From contig JAACMV010000018.1 in assembly GCA_010909725.1 (NCBI GenBank), positions 886,001-950,000 of the forward strand: a DNA stretch of 64,000 nucleotides, in the 5' to 3' direction. The DNA is from Picochlorum sp. 'celeri' (lineage: Eukaryota; Chlorophyta; Trebouxiophyceae). The stretch's first letter is position 1; every line of letters starts with the position of its first letter. This document shows, one piece after another, positions 63,319 through 64,000 of this stretch. The notes under the pieces are model-generated. The model ran no database searches and was not told where the DNA came from. It saw nothing but the letters and a program-made list of their open reading frames with translations. Made by a program: the position numbers and the translations under genes.

Positions 63319-64000
63319 TCAAGAACTCAATGCACTGTATCCTTCCAATTCAAGTTGATCGACAAGATCCATGCCACCAGTCGTAATGATTTGACCCTGC
63401 TGCATGATGTGAACCTTATCAGGAGTAATATAGTCCAAGAGCCTCTTGTAATGGGTCACCATGAGGATGGACATGTTTGGCTGGCTCTTTTTGAGACCAT
63501 TCACAGCCTGTGACACATCCTTCAAGGCATCAATGTCAAGGCCACTGTCAATCTCATCCAAAATAGCACACTGCGCTTCCAAGCATGCCAGCTGAAGGAT
63601 TTCATTCCTCTTCTTCTCTCCACCAGAGAATCCCTCATTCACATTTCTATTCAAAAATACTGGGTCCATGTTCAATGCCTGGAGTTTAGGGGTGACCATG
63701 GAAAAGAACTCCAATGGGTCCAACTCTGGCTCGCCTTTGGATTTACGCACAGCATTGGTTGCCATGCGGAGGAAATCACTGTTACTCACCCCAGGAATTT
63801 CAACTGGGCTTTGGAAACTGCACATACAATACCATCAGAACGTATGAACATCAGGACTGATTCAGAAAAAAAAAACCCACCTCAAGAAGAGCCCCATATG
63901 AGCCCGTTCCTCGGCCTCAAACTCGAACAAGTTCTTTCCTTTGTAGATTGCCGTCCCACCCGTGACCTCATAGTCTGGGTGGCCAACGAGCACCTGCGGA
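63319..64000 (-). CDS. SUFC: SufC, ATPase of the SUF Fe-S cluster assembly complex (5' end outside window)
   Basis: Visible exons are 64000..63881 (continuing beyond the right edge) and 63817..63319, joined by a 63-base intron (GTGGGT..TGCAG) that restores [13 protein letters not shown]. The fragment of about 205 residues contains [26 protein letters not shown], the ABC signature [13 protein letters not shown], Walker [16 protein letters not shown] and the H-loop MVTHYKRL. These are diagnostic of SufC; Walker A and the transit peptide lie outside. SufC works with SufB and SufD in plastid iron-sulfur cluster assembly. Red algae keep sufC in the plastid genome, so a nuclear copy fits the green lineage. 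Confidence 0.95.

Noticed and set aside
1..64000. CRISPR arrays, rRNA or tRNA genes
   Set aside because: No regularly spaced repeats and no cloverleaf-like conserved boxes were noticed; eukaryotic gene structure throughout makes CRISPR implausible.

Overview
This window is nuclear DNA from a photosynthetic eukaryote, most likely a green alga or another member of the green lineage; I cannot name the species. Evidence for a nuclear genome is spliceosomal GT..AG introns (about one to four short ones per gene, many close to the start codon) and monocistronic genes of typical eukaryotic families. Evidence for a plastid is TOC75 (outer-envelope import pore), a DEG-type protease with a lumen-type leader, a divergent FtsZ/ARC3-like division protein, nuclear-encoded SufC, and a plant-type APS reductase fused to thioredoxin. 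An RWP-RK transcription factor and a TSET-complex TTRAY subunit also fit the green lineage. The genome is compact: about 32 protein genes in 64 kb, often with only tens of bases between convergent genes, one convergent pair overlapping in coding sequence, and one tandem pair overlapping as ATGA.

Layout. 1-9 kb: MON2 C-terminus (cut by the window edge), TSET TTRAY, TOC75. 9-15 kb: a CACTA-like DNA transposon module, with a Transposase_21/TNP2-type gene and a divergent accessory gene sharing a 0.3 kb promoter region that holds a perfect hairpin. 15-31 kb: UTP11, mitochondrial ATP synthase gamma, a secreted RCC1-repeat protein, organellar release factor 1, glycerol-3-phosphate dehydrogenase, NUDCD2, the ARC3-like FtsZ, peptidyl-tRNA hydrolase, a small coiled-coil protein, APE2, an OXLD1-like protein, a CEP44-like protein. 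31-45 kb: an unknown multi-pass membrane protein, an MDR-family reductase, an F-box protein, RWP-RK, SRP14, a PKG-like cyclic-nucleotide-dependent kinase, UTP13/TBL3, two small unknown proteins. 46-56 kb: PUF6/PUM3-like, U1-70K, APS reductase, a Cys-rich EF-hand secreted protein, DEG protease, MOB1. 56-64 kb: three adjacent membrane-anchored proteins probably acting on glycans (GH5-like, FkbM-like methyltransferase, GH125 mannosidase), a canonical RCC1 Ran-GEF and SufC (cut by the right edge).

Most genes are unrelated housekeeping loci. Loose themes are ribosome biogenesis (UTP11, UTP13, PUF6) and plastid function. The least ordinary parts are the transposon, the glycan trio, the acidic insertion in TOC75, the GTPase-degenerate FtsZ homologue, the extracellular RCC1 propeller, and a 5' splice-site preference for GTACG/GTGCG instead of GTAAG. 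Exon coordinates were worked out by eye from reading frame, GT..AG and family similarity. Where the exon lengths add up to a whole number of codons and rebuild a family motif I treat the model as good; other cases are flagged. No tRNA, rRNA or CRISPR was seen.
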